NCBI GenBank assembly: GCA_963755435.1
Contig: CAVWJX010000003.1
Location: forward strand, 1,116,001 to 1,180,000
Direction of reading: 5' to 3'
Length of the DNA stretch: 64,000 nt
Source of the DNA: AP-15 sp963755435
GTDB taxonomy: Bacteria; Pseudomonadota; Alphaproteobacteria; ATCC43930; CGMCC-115725
The notes beneath the pieces are model-generated. The model was not told the DNA's origin, did not search any database, and was given only the letters and a program-made list of their open reading frames with translations. This document shows, in pieces, positions 25,992 to 35,153 of this stretch (positions are counted from its first letter, which is position 1; the number at the start of each line of letters is the position of its first letter). Both the position numbers and the translations under genes were made by a program.

Positions 25992-27753
25992 TCACCGGCC
26001 ATCCCGTCGTGGCACTCGCGCACCTCCGGCCAACCGGTACCGCACCCCTCGGCCCCGGGTGTTGCCGACCGCTTCGATGTCCCCCCGCCGGCGAAGCTGG
26101 CCGAGGATCCGTGACGCCGCGACGGGCTCGAGGCTGAGCAGCTCCATGACGTCGTGCTGGCCGACGACCGTATTGGTGTCGAGGAAGGCCCGGATCACCT
26201 CCCACGACTCGTCCAGGGGCCTACGCGTCGGATAGGTGATGCGTGACCGGAGCGCGTCACGGGATCCTTTGGTGAGCCGGAACGACCGACTGCCATCGAC
26301 GAGCTGCTCGACCGCTCCCGCTCGGGCGAGCCGATCGAGGATGGCGTCTGCCTCACCCGTGCTGCACTGGGCCGGCCCGGCGACGTCGCCGGCGCGCACC
26401 GGCGTGCGGGACAGCAGCTCGGTGACGACGATGTGGGCCCTGGCGTCGTGTTCGAGCGCAGCATCGGCGTCGTAGAGGGCGTCGAAGAACCCCCGCACCG
26501 CCCGGTCGACCTCGCCGCCGGTGAGCCGGCAGGTCACGTCCCCACCGTCCTCGGTGATGTCGGGTGGAGGATGGCCGTCTCGCAGGAGCACCCGGTACAT
26601 GGTGTCGATGCCGATGCCCTCGATCTCGCTCAGGCCGAGCGTCCGCATGGCGCGGGCCAGCGCCGGGTTCCGGGGCTGGGAGCGGGCGGCGAGCAGCCGC
26701 TCGTGGCGCACGCCGGTGACGAACCCGCCCGGGGAGACGACCTTTAGGACCTCGGGTGGGCTGCCGATGGCCGAGGCGACGATGCACCCGTTGGCGTGGC
26801 GGTAGTCCCGGTGCATCACGGCGTTCACGAGTGCCTCGCGCAGCGCCGCCTCGGGGATGGCCCGCACCGCCCGGCGCTGGCGGCCGACCACGACCGAGGA
26901 CGCCTCGAACGCGTCGTTGACCACCTGCCACGCCCCGTCGAAGGCCGTGAGGAGTGGAGCCCGGAACTCCTCGTGCCGGTCGGAGGCGACGCCCTCCGCC
27001 CTGGTCACGAGGACCCGGATTTGGTCCACGCCGTGGTCGAGGTGGCTGATGAGCAATGCGCCGGCCCGGTTCAGCTCCGGGTCGTCGGTGTCGTCGATCG
27101 CCACACCCAGCCGGCGGACCAGCTCGAAGATCGCTCCCGGCGCCCCGGCCCGCCGACGCCCGATAGTGGTGGGCGGCGACGTCGAGCGCTCCCCGGTCCG
27201 CCGCCGAGAGGTGCACCCCGGAGGCCTCGGCGGACCAGTCGAAGTTGCGCCGGCGCTCCAGGAACACCCGGGCCTGGTCACCGGTGAGCTCCACGCACCG
27301 GGTCCCCTGGCGGGTGCGCAGCCGGCCCCCCACCCGGACCTCCTCCAGGCCCGGGTGGACGTTGACGAGGTAGAGCCGGTGACCGGACTGGTGGACTTCC
27401 TCGATCACGTCGACTGAGAGGTGGGGCGTGGTCGGCTCGTGGATCCGGCGTCGTAGCCAGGTCGTGTCCAGGTAGGTGCCCACGAACGCCGCCGGGCCGG
27501 CCGCCTTGTCGTTCACCCCGACCACGAGGACGCCACCCTGGTGGCTGTTGGCCATGCAGGCCGCGGCCTCCGCGATGGCCCGAGCGGCCTGGTCGTCCCT
27601 GGCGTCGATCGGGACCCGGCCGTCCGTCGGGGAGATCGTGCCCCGTTCCTCCTTGAAGTCCACGACCTCGGTCTCCAGGTCACCAGCCGGGCTACCGGCA
27701 GCGACCGCGGCGATGGCCTCCAAGGCCAGGTGGCGGCGGGAATGTGCGTCCAC
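25992..27753 (-). CDS. AlbA/Schlafen-type ATP-binding regulator (one frameshift)
   Basis: The N-terminal AlbA_2-like domain includes ETEVVDFKEERG, AIAEAAACMANSHQGGVLVVGVND and the LYLVNVHPG strand. Residues about 200-400 resemble the HATPase-like part of this family (PEAALREALVNAVMHRDYRH, VVSPGGFVTGV, RAMRTLGLSEIEGIGIDTMY). The C-terminus has two winged-helix-like segments (GEADAILDRLARAGAVEQL; AASRILGQLRRRGDIEAVG). A shift near 27165 breaks the middle. The start GTG at 27753 follows a large palindrome. Such proteins are usually DNA-binding regulators or defence-associated ATPases carried by mobile elements. Target unknown. Confidence 0.75.
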
Positions 27754-27759
27754 GACAGC

Positions 27760-27805
27760 GATAAATATATCCTTACATGGGTACCAACGCAAGGATATGT
27801 TTATC
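27760..27805. promoter_or_regulatory. Large AT-rich operator palindrome
   Basis: GATAAATATATCCTT (27760-27774) and AAGGATATGTTTATC (27791-27805) form 15-base arms with one mismatch, separated by 16 bases containing GGTACC. It lies 7 bases upstream of the ATP-binding regulator and is by far the most A/T-rich spot in the area, so it overlaps the likely promoter. Autoregulation by that protein is an inference. Confidence 0.7.
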
Positions 27806-27876
27806 ACTGCTCTGGTGATGCGTTGCGGCAGCCCCCGGCGGCGGGACGACCTCCGCCCCGCCGCCGGGGGCCCCGG

Positions 27877-28215
27877 TCACTCGCCGTCGTCCCTCCAGGC
27901 ATCGAGCGTTCCCGGACGGCGTCGCCGTCCACCCACAGGTGGACACCGACGCCCGAGGGGAGCCAGCTCGCCTCGTCGCCGGGGTTGGCGAACAGGAGCA
28001 GCGACGTCCGCTCCCCCACCGGCCGGCCGGGGAGGTCCATGCGGACCTCTGCGGTCCCATCGGGGACCACCTCGCCCACGATGCGCTCGGTGTCCTGGTG
28101 GTTGACCACCACCAGCCGCCGGGTCCGTACCTCGGACCCCTGGTCTGCTACTACCTGCTCCAACCGGTTCGACCAGGTCCCTGATCGACGCCGTGATCGC
28201 CTGTTGTGTTCCCAT
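27877..28215 (-). CDS. Hypothetical protein of the element (two frameshifts)
   Basis: Reading across two one-base shifts (near 28165 and 27911), the product starts MGTQQAITASIRDLVE and continues RLVVVNHQDTERIVGEVV, DLPGRPVGERTSLLLF and WLPSGVGVHLWVDGDAV. It ends near DAWRDDGE at 27877, about 113 residues in all. AAAGGAA precedes the ATG at 28215. The 3' part has a degenerate inverted copy at 36.35-36.48 kb. No family recognised. It lies upstream of, and on the same strand as, the ATP-binding regulator. Confidence 0.5.
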   Translation of the reverse strand: MGTQQAITASIRDLVEPVGAGSSRPGVRGTDPAAGGGQPPGHRAHRGRGGPRWDRRGPHGPPRPAGGGADVAAPVRQPRRRGELAPLGRRCPPVGGRRRRPGTLDAWRDDGE

Positions 28216-28375
28216 TGGTGCATTCCTTTGCTCCTCTCGGCCCATTCGGCGGCTCTTCACCGCGATGGCGGACACCCGAGGCCCGACCCCGTGGAAGTGC
28301 CACGACGTCGGTCCTGTGTCCGCTGCCAGGTGCAACGTCCCTCGGGGCGGCGCAGGGGACTGCCCTGTGACCCCG

Positions 28376-30530
28376 CTACGACCCTTCCACCTCCCGGCGG
28401 ACGGCCCGGGCCTCGTCGTCGCCGAGGGCGGCGGCCATGTCCCGCATCACTCTGGCGATGCGGGCGGCGTCCCCCGAGGTGTGGGCGGCGCGGACGGCGG
28501 CGGTCCACAGCCGGCGGTCCTCGGGCGCACCGCGCAGCCCCGCCCGCGCCGCTGTCCTCGGCCCCGAGGCCGTCACCGGCGTCGAGGCGGCTGGTGCTGA
28601 GCTGGCGGGCACAGTCCCCCACCGCCACCGTCATGGCGGTGGCGAGCCCCGAGGCGAACGCCCACCCGTACTGATCGCCGGGGGCGCCGTCGAACGGCGT
28701 GCCCCGGACGAGGGCGAGCGCCCGGGCCCGCAGCCGGTCGGCCGCCTCACCGTCGGCGCCGGCGGCCTCGGCGGTGAGGCGGGACCACTCGGCCCAGTCG
28801 GTGACGGCGCCCTGGAGGCGGTAGCCGCCGGCGGCCACGGCGTCGGGCAGGTGCTCGGCGCCCACCGCCTGGCGGAGCCGGGAGAGGTGGTTGTGCAGCG
28901 TCTTGGGCGTGGCCTCGCCCCGCTCCCCGTTGACCGGCCACAAGGCGGCCAACAGCTCGGCCGTGGTCCGCGGCCGCTCGGGGTGGAGGGCGAGATAGCA
29001 GCACAGCTCGCAGAGGGTCCCCCGGCGCTCGGTGGGGCCTCCCACCCGGTGACGTCCACGGGCCCCAAGACCCGGACCACGAGGTCGCCGGGAGCTCCCG
29101 AGGGCCGGAGGCTCGGCGGTCGCCGGTGCCCCGCGTGCGGCGACCACGGGTGTGCCGACCACGGGCGCGGCGGGGCCCACGGGGCGCTCCTCGGGTGGTG
29201 CTGCCACTGCTGCCGTGACCTGCGCCTCCCCGGCCGCCGCCGCCCGGCGCCGGCGGACCACCCGCTCGCCCAAGACCGCGGCCACGACGAGGCCGGCGAC
29301 GATGACCACGGCCAGCCAGACCGGGAAGCCGCCGCTCCCGCCGGCCGAGCCGGCTGCGCCGGTGGTCCCGGCCGCCGTGCCGGTCGCCGGCAGCGGGGCG
29401 CCGACCCACGGCGGGGTGCGCTGGGCGGCCGGGGCGGCCCCCGGTGCGGGGAAGGTGACCTCGAGGGTGGTGGCCGTGGGGAGCTCGAGGGGCACGGACC
29501 CTGTGCCGACGAACCCGGTGAACTCCACCCCGGTCACCGGGCCCGGGGTGACGGTGACCGTCCCCGAGGTGAGCGAGGCGGGCACGATGAACCAGTAGTC
29601 GGCGTCAAGCAGGCCGTCGTCTGTGGCCGGGTTGCCGGTGGTGCCCTGCTGGGGAGCAGACGTGGCGGAGGCCGGTGTGCCGCCCGCCGGGGTGAAGGTG
29701 AGCCGTGTGCCGGGCAGCGGGGCGAACGACGAGAGGTAGTGGCCCCATGTCGGGCTCGCCGGTGTGGCCTGGCCGGCGACGGTCGCCGCCAGGTGCACCG
29801 CCACGAACGCCTTCCCCGGTGTGCCGGGCGTGGTGCCCGAGCCGTCGGGGGCGAAGTAGGTGAGGGTGGCGCTCTCCACGCCGAGGGTGGCGGCCGAGCT
29901 GAACCCGTCGGCCGGGTTGGTGGCGGTGAGCGTGGTGGACGGGACGTGGCCGGCCGTGACCGTGGCCGAGGTGGGGTCGCGGTAGAGGACCGTCGGGGAC
30001 GGTTGGATGCGCCGGAGCGTCCAGAGGTCGAGGCGCTGGGCGAAGCCGTTGCGGGCCAGGCTGAGCACGACCCGGTGGGCATGGGCGGGCACCGAGAGGG
30101 CGAAGGTCTCGGTGCCGGTCCCGGTCGTGGTGGTGGCCCCCTCGATCTGCTGGTCGAGGAGCGCGAGGTCGACCGGCACTGTCCGCCCAGCCGCCGCGAC
30201 GTTCGCGGTGGCGCCGTTCCCTGTGCCGAACGTGCTCAGGTCGGCGGTGGGTTCGGTGAGCCGCAGGGTGACGACGATCAAGCGGTCGCCGGCCGGCGCC
30301 ACCGTGGCCACGTGGTGCGAGGTGGCCGAGGCCGGCCAGCCCACGCCGGTCACCGTGGCGGTGAACCCTGTGCCCCGCAGCCGGCCGTCGGCGGGCACGG
30401 TGAGGTGCGGCGGGGCGGTGACGGCCTCGGCCTCGGTCGGCGGCAGCGTGCGCGTGCGCGTGGAGGCGGCACCCGCCGCGGGCGGGAGGATCACGAGGGC
30501 GAGCGGGACCAGCGCCAGGACCGCCAGCAC
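28376..30530 (-). CDS. Membrane-tethered SARP/BTAD-type transcriptional regulator (frameshifts in C-terminal half)
   Basis: An N-terminal signal-anchor (LAVLALVPLALVILPPAAGA) is followed by about 360 residues of Thr/Gly-rich extracellular sequence built from beta-rich segments. A second membrane helix (VWLAVVIVAGLVVAAVLG, about residue 400) comes next. The cytoplasmic part has an OmpR-type winged helix and bacterial transcriptional activation domain: VVRVLGPVDVTGWE, CELCCYLALHPERPRTTAEL, LWPVNGERGEATPKTLHNHL, AVAAGGYRLQGAVTDW. Shifts occur near 29070 and 28550, and the end at 28376 is reached in a third frame. SARP proteins are normally soluble; the external domain suggests direct signal sensing. 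The start could also be the ATG at 30577 if a further shift is allowed. Confidence 0.7.
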
Positions 30531-30729
30531 GCCACCGCGGAGCGGGACGTGGCGATTGCGGCAGCACTGTCTGCCATCGCGACGAGCGCGCCCAACGATG
30601 CCCAGGCACGTCCCCGCGAGCTTACACGTCCACCGAGGGCGTGAGGCTCATGGTCCCGGTCTTGAGGACCATGCCGGTGCCCAGCGGGGACCGGTGGACG
30701 TGCCTGTCGCCTCGGGGTAAGCCATCGAC

Positions 30730-31005
30730 GTGGCGATGAACTTCGTTGACGATGAGCCCGGCTACACGGCCTGGCTCGGCGCGCACCCGAACGGCTACGT
30801 GCTGAACTGCGACCGCACGCCACGGGCCGACTACGTGATGCTCCACCGGGCGAGCTGCCCCACGATCTCGGGCACGCCGCCTCGCGGTAGCACCTGGACG
30901 AGGACCTACCGGAAGGTGTGCGCAGAGACGGCCAACGAGCTCGTCGTGTGGGCGAGCACGGAGACGGGCGGCAGCACGCAACGATGTCATGCTTGCTCCC
31001 CATGA
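30730..31005 (+). CDS. Small conserved protein with C-terminal CHAC motif
   Basis: About 91 residues from GTG 30730 (or 89 from ATG 30736): NFVDDEPGYTAWLGAHPNGY, then DYVMLHRASCPTISG, TYRKVCAETANELVVWAS and the ending TQRCHACSP. I recall this Y-W-L-x-x-H-P-x-G-x-V-L-N pattern with several cysteines as a small domain often found beside nucleases and element-borne genes in actinobacteria; that is memory, not a search. CxxC plus two upstream cysteines suggest metal binding. A remnant of its 3' end is present at 24775-24804. It ends 24 bases before the next gene. Confidence 0.6.
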   Translation: MAMNFVDDEPGYTAWLGAHPNGYVLNCDRTPRADYVMLHRASCPTISGTPPRGSTWTRTYRKVCAETANELVVWASTETGGSTQRCHACSP

Positions 31006-31029
31006 GTTGACCACGAGCGCAGCACGCCT

Positions 31030-31844
31030 GTGAGCGCCCGCGACCGGAGCCGGAGTCACGCTCGCTTGCAGGAAGAAGCAGCGGTCCGTCTGATCAGGCG
31101 GTGGGTGGGGGACCGCGGCAAGGTCATCGACCGCGGCAACACCAATCTCCCGGACTTCGAGATCCGCTACCACGACGGGCGGACCGGGTGGGGCGACGTC
31201 GGCTGGCACGAGAACCGGCACGTGCAAGAAGCTCCAGGCCCTCATCGAGCGACCGGAGCAAGCCGAGGGCATCCCGCTGGGCGATCGTTCGGGAAGCTGG
31301 CTCGTCTACCTCAAGCCGAGCGCCCGGCTCCGCGAGGTCCGCAACAACATCAGCGATCTCGTGCAGGGCGCTATCGCCGAAGGCCTCACCGAAATCGACC
31401 CTCGAGTCCCACCGTTTGGCGGAAGCGCTGCCAAGACCGCCCAACGTCTCGGCATCGCCAGGGCCGTCCGCACCAGCGAGACAGAGGATCGAGCGCACGT
31501 CGTGCCCGCAGCGGAAGCCGGCTCCGTTCCCAACGACCCCGAGAGCCTTGTCGACTGGATCGATCAGGCCATGCTCGACATGCCCGACCTGCCGGGCAAG
31601 TTGCTCGCCCACCGAGCCAACGAGCGCCACGTCTTCATCTTCACCGGCAGCGCCACGGACTTCGGGCCGCGACTGCTTCATGGTCGATCCCCTTCGGAGC
31701 CTTCCAAACCGACGGCCAGCCGTGCCGGAAGGCATCTCCCACGTGTGGGCTCTGTCGTCCTGGGGGCACGGCGATCTCGTGGCGTGGTCCGAAGTCGCCG
31801 GATGGAGCGCGACGCCGCCGGGCGATCCCGAACGCAGCGACTGA
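31030..31844 (+). CDS. Unknown element-borne protein, possible PD-(D/E)xK fold (two frameshifts)
   Basis: Starts at GTG 31030 with MSARDRSRSHARLQEEAAVR. Residues 36-60 (GNTNLPDFEIRYHDGRTGWG, then DVGW) have the acidic spacing PDF-x12-GDVGW, loosely like a PD-(D/E)xK nuclease core. An ARLREVRNNISDLV helix and a C-terminal domain (MLDMPDLPGKLLAHRA, ERHVFIFTGSATDFGPRLLH, ISHVWALSSWGHGDLVAWSE) follow. Extra bases near 31229 and 31680 shift the frame. The left-hand duplicate at 24.93 kb has CAAGAG where this copy has CAAGAAG, supporting the first correction. About 270 residues. Nuclease activity is only a hypothesis. Confidence 0.55.
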
Positions 31845-31908
31845 TCCAGCGCGTCCGACCCACAGCGTGGCGTCCCGGGCCTGCCGCGCCAACAGACGGC
31901 CGGGTGCC

Positions 31909-31941
31909 CACGTGGTCCGTCTGTGGTCTATTTGTGGTCTG
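31909..31941 (+). repeat. Three 11-bp tandem repeats near right attachment site
   Basis: CACGTGGTCCG, TCTGTGGTCTA and TTTGTGGTCTG in direct succession mirror the array at 25925-25957 in sequence, period and copy number. They lie 70 bases inside the complete tRNA-Ala. The remaining bases from 31845 to 32011 contain no gene. Confidence 0.65.
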
Positions 31942-32011
31942 TGGTCGCAATTCTGCCCGCTCGGGATCGAGCGGAGCACCCTCGCAGCGCTGTGACCAGG
32001 GATTTTCCGGG

Positions 32012-32085
32012 TGGAGACGATGGGACTCGAACCCACGACCCCCTGCTTGCAAAGCAGGTGCTCTTGCCAACTGAGCTACGTCCCC
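32012..32085 (-). tRNA. tRNA-Ala (UGC), right attachment site of the element
   Basis: The acceptor GGGGACG pairs with CGTCTCC (one G-U). The anticodon stem CCTGC/GCAGG with loop TTTGCAA gives UGC, and the T-loop is GGTTCGAGT. CCA is not encoded. Its 3' half is duplicated at 25776-25819, so the gene was reconstituted by element DNA at integration. Confidence 0.97.
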
Positions 32086-32237
32086 GGGGTTGGTCGTCAC
32101 GGGCCTCCCGCGCACGACCGGCGCCGAGATCCCTCATCGTAGGCCCTCGGGCCTCGTAGATCGACAGCCAGGCGGGAGGGTGGTTTTCCGAGCGCCGGCT
32201 CCGCGGCACGCCACCGGGTGCTCTAACCTGCTGCCCC

Positions 32238-32846
32238 GTGCGCCGCCTCCTCCTCGCCCCCGTCCTGCTGCTCGCCGTACTGCTCGCCGCCTGCGGTGGC
32301 GGTGGCGGTGGCGGTGGCGGTGGCACAACATCGTCCACCACCACGACCACCACCTCGGCCTCCACGACCACCACGGCGCCGAGCAGCTCCACCACCACAT
32401 CGAGCAGCTCCACCACCACGGCCCCGGGCACCACGACAACCAGTGCCTCCGTGCCGGCCGTCGCCCAGCCCACAGACCTGACAGTCCAGCCGGTCGTCAG
32501 CGCCGGCACGCCGCCGCCGCCGTCCACGCTCGTCACCAAGGATCTCGTGGTCGGCACCGGTGCCACGGCCACGGCGTCGAGCACGGTGGACGTCAAGTAC
32601 GTGGGCGCCAACTACACAACCGGCCAGGACTTCACATCCTCCACCTGGACCACCGGCAAGGCCACGTCGTTCGCCCTGACCACAGTGATCAAGGGGTTTG
32701 CCCAGGGGATCGAGGGCATGAAGGTGGGGGGCCGCCGCGAGATCGTCATCCCACCCTCGCTCGGGTACGGCTCGCACGGCTCGGGCTCCTCCGTGCAGCC
32801 CAACGAGACGCTGGTGTTCGTCGTCGACCTCAAGGGCGTGAGCTGA
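32238..32846 (+). CDS. FKBP-type peptidyl-prolyl isomerase lipoprotein
   Basis: A 202-residue exported foldase. The lipobox LLAAC (Cys19) follows a 14-residue hydrophobic core, so it should be lipid-anchored. Residues 20-29 are ten glycines from a GGTGGC repeat, then a Thr/Ser-rich linker runs to about residue 75. The FKBP domain (about 90-202) has DVKYVGANYTTGQDF, VIKGFAQGIEGMKVGGRREI and IPPSLGYGSHG, the active-site core of the family. The GTG start at 32238 gives RRLLL directly before the hydrophobic core. It catalyses proline isomerisation in exported proteins. Confidence 0.92.
   Translation: MRRLLLAPVLLLAVLLAACGGGGGGGGGGTTSSTTTTTTSASTTTTAPSSSTTTSSSSTTTAPGTTTTSASVPAVAQPTDLTVQPVVSAGTPPPPSTLVTKDLVVGTGATATASSTVDVKYVGANYTTGQDFTSSTWTTGKATSFALTTVIKGFAQGIEGMKVGGRREIVIPPSLGYGSHGSGSSVQPNETLVFVVDLKGVS
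32298..32325 (+). repeat. GGTGGC simple-sequence repeat in lipoprotein linker
   Basis: About four and a half copies of GGTGGC encode the poly-glycine after the lipidated cysteine. The six-base unit keeps the frame if copy number changes. Confidence 0.7.
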
Positions 32847-32906
32847 CCGTCCACCGGCCCGCCGTCGCCCGTTGCCGGCACGGCCGGTCCGGTACGCTCG
32901 GGCACC

Positions 32907-33291
32907 GTGACGGCGGGAGGTGGGGACGTGCCGGAGGAGGCGGTCGACGCGGAGGGCGGGGACGACGGCCCTGAGGGAGAGCCGGGGTGGTTCGGCGTCC
33001 GCTGCGTCTTCCGCTGGAGCGCTTCCCCCACCTACGAGGAGCGCATCACGCTCTGGCAGGCGGACTCCCTCGACGACGCGATCGCCAGGGCCGAGGACGA
33101 CGCCGCGGCGCTACGCCGAGCGGCTCGGCTCCGAGTACCTGGAGATCGCCCAGGCCTACTGGATCGGCCCGGAGCGTCCTGAGCAGGGGTCCGAGGTCTT
33201 CTCGCTCATGCGGGACAGCGACCTGGACCCGGACGACTACCTGGACGCCTTCTACGACACCGGCCGCGAGCGCCAGCGCACAGGCGCCTGA
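32907..33291 (+). CDS. Hypothetical acidic protein (one frameshift)
   Basis: GTG 32907 opens an acidic head (VPEEAVDAEGGDDGPEGEPG) followed by WFGVRCVFRWSASPTYEERI and LWQADSLDDAIARAEDDA. After a shift near 33108 it continues RYAERLGSEYLEIAQAYWIG and ends RDSDLDPDDYLDAFYDTGRE. About 127 residues. The W-x-G-V-R-C opening recalls DUF4288-like proteins, but I am not certain. No partner is evident. Confidence 0.55.
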
Positions 33292-33319
33292 GCGCCCGGC
33301 GGCGGCGGCCGTCCCCCAC

Positions 33320-34200
33320 CTATCTCCGTGCCGGCACCGGCGCCAGCGCCCGGGACGGCGGTACCCGGCGGGCTTGGCGATAACCAGCCCCACCGAGGTG
33401 GTCTCGAACTCCCCCAGCGGGTCCGCAGGTGGGTGTCGCTGAACGGCGGGACGTCGACGTGGCGGTCGTCGGGCGTGTCGCCCTCGGTGAAGTCGCAGCT
33501 CGATGGCGTAACCCGAGTCGCCCACCCGGCGCTCGACGAGGCCCTCGATGTCGCGGCGGCGGTAGAGCACGGTGGGGGCCGGTCGATCGTGCGGTCCCCG
33601 GGGGACACGTTCAACTCGGTCGTATGCACCGCCACGCCACCGGGGACCACGCAGCGCATCTGGCGCGCGACGAACTCCGGCCGGCCGCCAGGTCGCCCAG
33701 GTGCTCGAAGGCGCACGAGGACCAGGTGAAGTCGAAGCCCGTCAGGTCGTCGGGGATCTCGCTCATGTCCACGTAGCGGTACTGCACCCGCTGCGGCGAA
33801 CTCGCTCGGGCGGGCACAGCCCGTGGTCGTTGAGGCCGGCGAGGCCCGCCCGTGTACTCGCTCGCCGGTGGCGGTCCACCCGGCCCGGGCGGCCTGGTCG
33901 GGTTCGAGGTCGGTGGCCACGATCTCGGGGCCCTGGGCGGCGAAGAGCGCCACCAGGGGCTCCCGGCCGACCCCGAAACCCAGCCCCCGCCGGCCCGGGG
34001 ACCAGCATCCCCCGCTCCTCGAGGGCGCGGCAGATGAACAGCCATTCCCACATCTTGCGGTGCATAACGAAGGGCTTGGGGTCGGTGCCGTCGGGGTCCC
34101 ACACCGGGCGCAGCCGCTCGGACCACGCCCGCAGGGCGGGCGAGGTGAGGCTGGCGTACGTGCACAGCTGCGAGGTGAGCACGGCGCGCGATGCTGCCAC
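33320..34200 (-). CDS. Class I SAM-dependent methyltransferase (several frameshifts)
   Basis: The product starts at GTG 34200 with AASRAVLTSQLCTYASLTSP and WDPDGTDPKPFVMHRKMWEW. The SAM-binding Rossmann motif is RRGLGFGVGREPLVALFAAQ with the acidic strand-2 end IVATDLEPDQA. A strand-4 motif FDFTWSSCAFEHLGDL and a late LRxGG-like VVPGGVAVHTTELNVSP follow. Frame changes fall near 33990, 33850, 33740-33700, 33570 and 33390. Such methyltransferases are frequent in surface-polysaccharide clusters, but no glycosyltransferase is nearby. Acceptor unknown. Confidence 0.7.
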
Positions 34201-34293
34201 AGCCGGCGGGCCTCCCCGCGCTGCCGTGGCCGGGCGCAGCCGCGGACGATTGCGCCGCCCCGGCCAGCCACCTCCGGCCCCGGGACCGCCCCG

Positions 34294-35097
34294 ATGTCCG
34301 ACACCTCCGAGACCACGCCCCAGAAGCCCGGCCCCGCCCGTCACCGGGCTCGTCACGCCGCGCCCGGCGCCGGGGCCGGGTCGGGCCGTCGTGGCCGTCG
34401 TGGCCGTCGTGGTGCTCGGCACGGCCGGCGGCGGCGCCTACCTTCGCTTTGGCGGGCGTACCCGCGCCCCGGCCGCCGCGACCACGCACGACCGGCGGGC
34501 GCCCGGCGCCGCCGAGCGCCTCGGACCCGGCCCGGCGCCGACCACCACGACCACGACCACGGTCCCGAGCACCCACGGGCCCATCACCTCCCCCCCCTCC
34601 CGGCCCCCGGGCCCGGGTTCGCGGCCGGCCAGCGTGACCGCCGTCGGCGACTCGGTGATGATCGACTACCAGGACAGCCGCTCCGACAGGACATGCCGGG
34701 GATCGACGTGGAGGCCGGCGGTGAGCCGGCAGTGGCGCAGGGCGAGACGGTCCTCGAGCAGCTCAAGGCGGCGGACCAGCTCGGCGCCGTGGTGATCGTT
34801 GGGCTGGGCACGAACGGGCCGATCACCGCCAGCGACTTCGACGCCATGATGTCGATCCTGTCGGGAGCCTCGCGGGTCGTCTTCGTGAACGTCTCACGTC
34901 GACCGCCCCTGGCAGGACCCGAACAACGCGCGTCCTGGCCGACGGGCGTCCCCCGCTACCACAACGCCGTGCTCGCCGACTGGTACACGCTGGCCTCCCA
35001 GCACCCCGACATGGCTCTACCCACACGGACCCACCTGCCGATCGACGGTCCGGGCGCCCAGGCCCTGGCCGCGCTGGTCGCCACAAGGGTGACCTGA
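34294..35097 (+). CDS. SGNH-hydrolase-like exported protein (frameshifts)
   Basis: A charged N-terminus is followed by a membrane helix (VVAVVAVVVLGTAGGGAYL) and a Thr/Pro-rich linker (TTTTTTVPSTHGP). The C-terminal domain reads TAVGDSVMIDYQDS (GDS block I with the nucleophile Ser), GAVVIVGLGTNGPITASDF (block III GxND-like), VVFVNV and THLPIDGPGAQALAAL (block V with catalytic Asp/His-like residues). This is the layout of the C-terminal SGNH domain of membrane O-acyltransferases, here free-standing. At least three one-base shifts. Substrate is probably an acyl group on an envelope polymer. Confidence 0.65.
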   Translation: MSDTSETTPQKPGPARHRARHAAPGAGAGSGRRGRRGRRGARHGRRRRLPSLWRAYPRPGRRDHARPAGARRRRAPRTRPGADHHDHDHGPEHPRAHHLPPLPAPGPGFAAGQRDRRRRLGDDRLPGQPLRQDMPGIDVEAGGEPAVAQGETVLEQLKAADQLGAVVIVGLGTNGPITASDFDAMMSILSGASRVVFVNVSRRPPLAGPEQRASWPTGVPRYHNAVLADWYTLASQHPDMALPTRTHLPIDGPGAQALAALVATRVT

Positions 35098-35153
35098 GCC
35101 GGCCGCGCCGGAGCTGGACTGCACCGGCGAGGGCCCGGTGTAGCCTGCCGCCG

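Noticed and set aside
25980..31840. Search for an integrase or excisionase gene inside the tRNA-Ala element
   Set aside because: No frame carries the tyrosine-recombinase R-H-R-Y pattern or a serine-recombinase core, so none is reported.
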